Source of the DNA: Agathobacter sp. | GTDB taxonomy: Bacteria; Bacillota_A; Clostridia; Lachnospirales; Lachnospiraceae | Reading direction: 5' to 3' | Assembly (NCBI GenBank): GCA_017936725.1 | Contig: JAGBEZ010000068.1 | Span: 1 to 6,371, forward strand | DNA: 6,371 bases | In this document: piece after piece, positions 5,878-6,371 of the stretch | How the letters are laid out: each line of letters opens with the position of its first letter | How positions within the stretch are numbered: the stretch's first letter is position 1 | Program-made: the position numbers and the translations under genes | The notes under the pieces: model-generated | Database searches by the model: none | Seen by the model: only the letters and a program-made list of their open reading frames with translations | What the model was told of the DNA's origin: nothing

Positions 5878-6371
5878 ATGAAAGTATTAATCGTAGGAAG
5901 CGGCGGTAGAGAACATGCTATCGCAACCGCAGTAGCAAAGAGTTCTAGAGTAGACAAAATTTATTGTGCGCCAGGAAATGCTGGTATCGCTAGTCTTGCA
6001 GAATGCGTAGCCATCGGTGCTATGGAATTTGACAAATTAGTTGCTTTCGCAAAAGAAAATGAAATTGATTTTACCATCATCGGCATGGATGACCCATTGG
6101 TAGGCGGTGTGGTAGATGCATTCGAGGCAGAAGGCTTAAAAGTATTTGGACCACGCAAAAACGCTGCTATTTTAGAAGGTTCAAAAGCATTCTCTAAGGA
6201 TTTGATGAAAAAATACAATATCCCAACAGCTGCTTACGAAAACTTCGATGACCCTGAAAAAGCAATTGCATATTTAAAAACTGCTAAGATGCCTATCGTT
6301 TTAAAGGCAGACGGTCTTGCACTCGGAAAAGGTGTACTTATCTGTAACACTTTAGAAGAAGCCCTTGCTGG
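5878..6371 (+). CDS. purD: phosphoribosylamine-glycine ligase (GAR synthetase), N-terminal part
   Basis: PurD is a cytosolic ATP-grasp enzyme that joins glycine to phosphoribosylamine to form GAR, the substrate of PurN. The right edge cuts the gene: 164 complete codons of an expected roughly 420 are present and the frame is open. Visible motifs are the N-terminal dinucleotide-like loop VGSGGREHA (6-14), CAPGNAGIA (30-38), GMDDPLVGG (69-77), FGPRKNAAILEGSKAFSKDLM (starting at 90) and the start of the ATP-grasp domain, PIVLKADGLALGKGVLI (139-155). Many PurD proteins have GPEAPLV where this one has GMDDPLV; I recall the latter form from Clostridia. The start is supported by AAAGGA at 5864-5869 with 8-bp spacing and by the conserved first residues. 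The gene follows purN by 75 bp, with a terminator-like hairpin in between, so it may be expressed at a lower level than purMN unless another promoter exists. Confidence 0.97.
   Translation, partial: MKVLIVGSGGREHAIATAVAKSSRVDKIYCAPGNAGIASLAECVAIGAMEFDKLVAFAKENEIDFTIIGMDDPLVGGVVDAFEAEGLKVFGPRKNAAILEGSKAFSKDLMKKYNIPTAAYENFDDPEKAIAYLKTAKMPIVLKADGLALGKGVLICNTLEEALA

Noticed and set aside
1..6371. Mobile elements, CRISPR arrays, tRNA or rRNA genes
   Set aside because: No transposase or integrase motifs, no regularly spaced repeats and no tRNA/rRNA-like sequence were seen. The coding content is continuous and explained.

Overview
The window looks like chromosomal DNA from a low-GC Firmicute, most likely a Lachnospiraceae or related Clostridia. 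This rests on the AT-rich composition, the strong AGGAGG/AAGGAG ribosome binding sites, and the style of the PurM, PurN and PurD proteins (for example GMDDPLVGG in PurD and PSFCGTGYYG in PurN). All supported genes are on the + strand. There are two functional blocks, plus a very AT-rich intergenic stretch between them.

Left block (1-3989): the C-terminal ATPase half of a sensor histidine kinase, cut by the left edge, followed by a 130-bp regulatory gap. Next come an ABC transporter ATPase (226 aa) and an 918-aa FtsX/MacB-type permease that overlaps the ATPase gene by 4 bp (ATGA). This is the layout of a two-component system controlling its own ABC transporter, as in Bce/Vnc-like peptide-sensing or peptide-resistance modules. 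The gap holds a match to the BceR operator (TGACA-N4-TGTAA, 429-442) with a second half-site (TCACA, 451-455). Downstream of these lie a candidate promoter (467-494) and a leader hairpin (495-537), all before the ATPase ribosome binding site. The likely reading is that the kinase, with a response regulator expected off the left edge, activates the transporter promoter in response to a peptide or envelope stress. The substrate cannot be read from sequence.

Middle (3990-4156): an AT-rich intergenic region with a near-repeat of a 14-bp element, a 15-bp palindrome, and a terminator-like hairpin (4075-4125). The loop of that hairpin carries the -10 element of a candidate promoter for the next operon.

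Right block (4157-6371): de novo purine biosynthesis genes purM, purN (7-bp overlap with purM) and the first 164 codons of purD. PurD makes GAR, PurN formylates it to FGAR, and PurM converts FGAM to AIR. A terminator-like hairpin lies between purN and purD, leaving too little room for a new promoter behind it, so partial termination or mRNA processing within the operon is possible.

I see no mobile element, CRISPR array, tRNA/rRNA or recognisable riboswitch. Nothing here is clearly a previously undescribed system. The most interesting points are the regulatory architecture in front of the transporter, the double-FtsX permease paired with a Bce-like operator, and the two compact hairpin/promoter arrangements around the pur genes.
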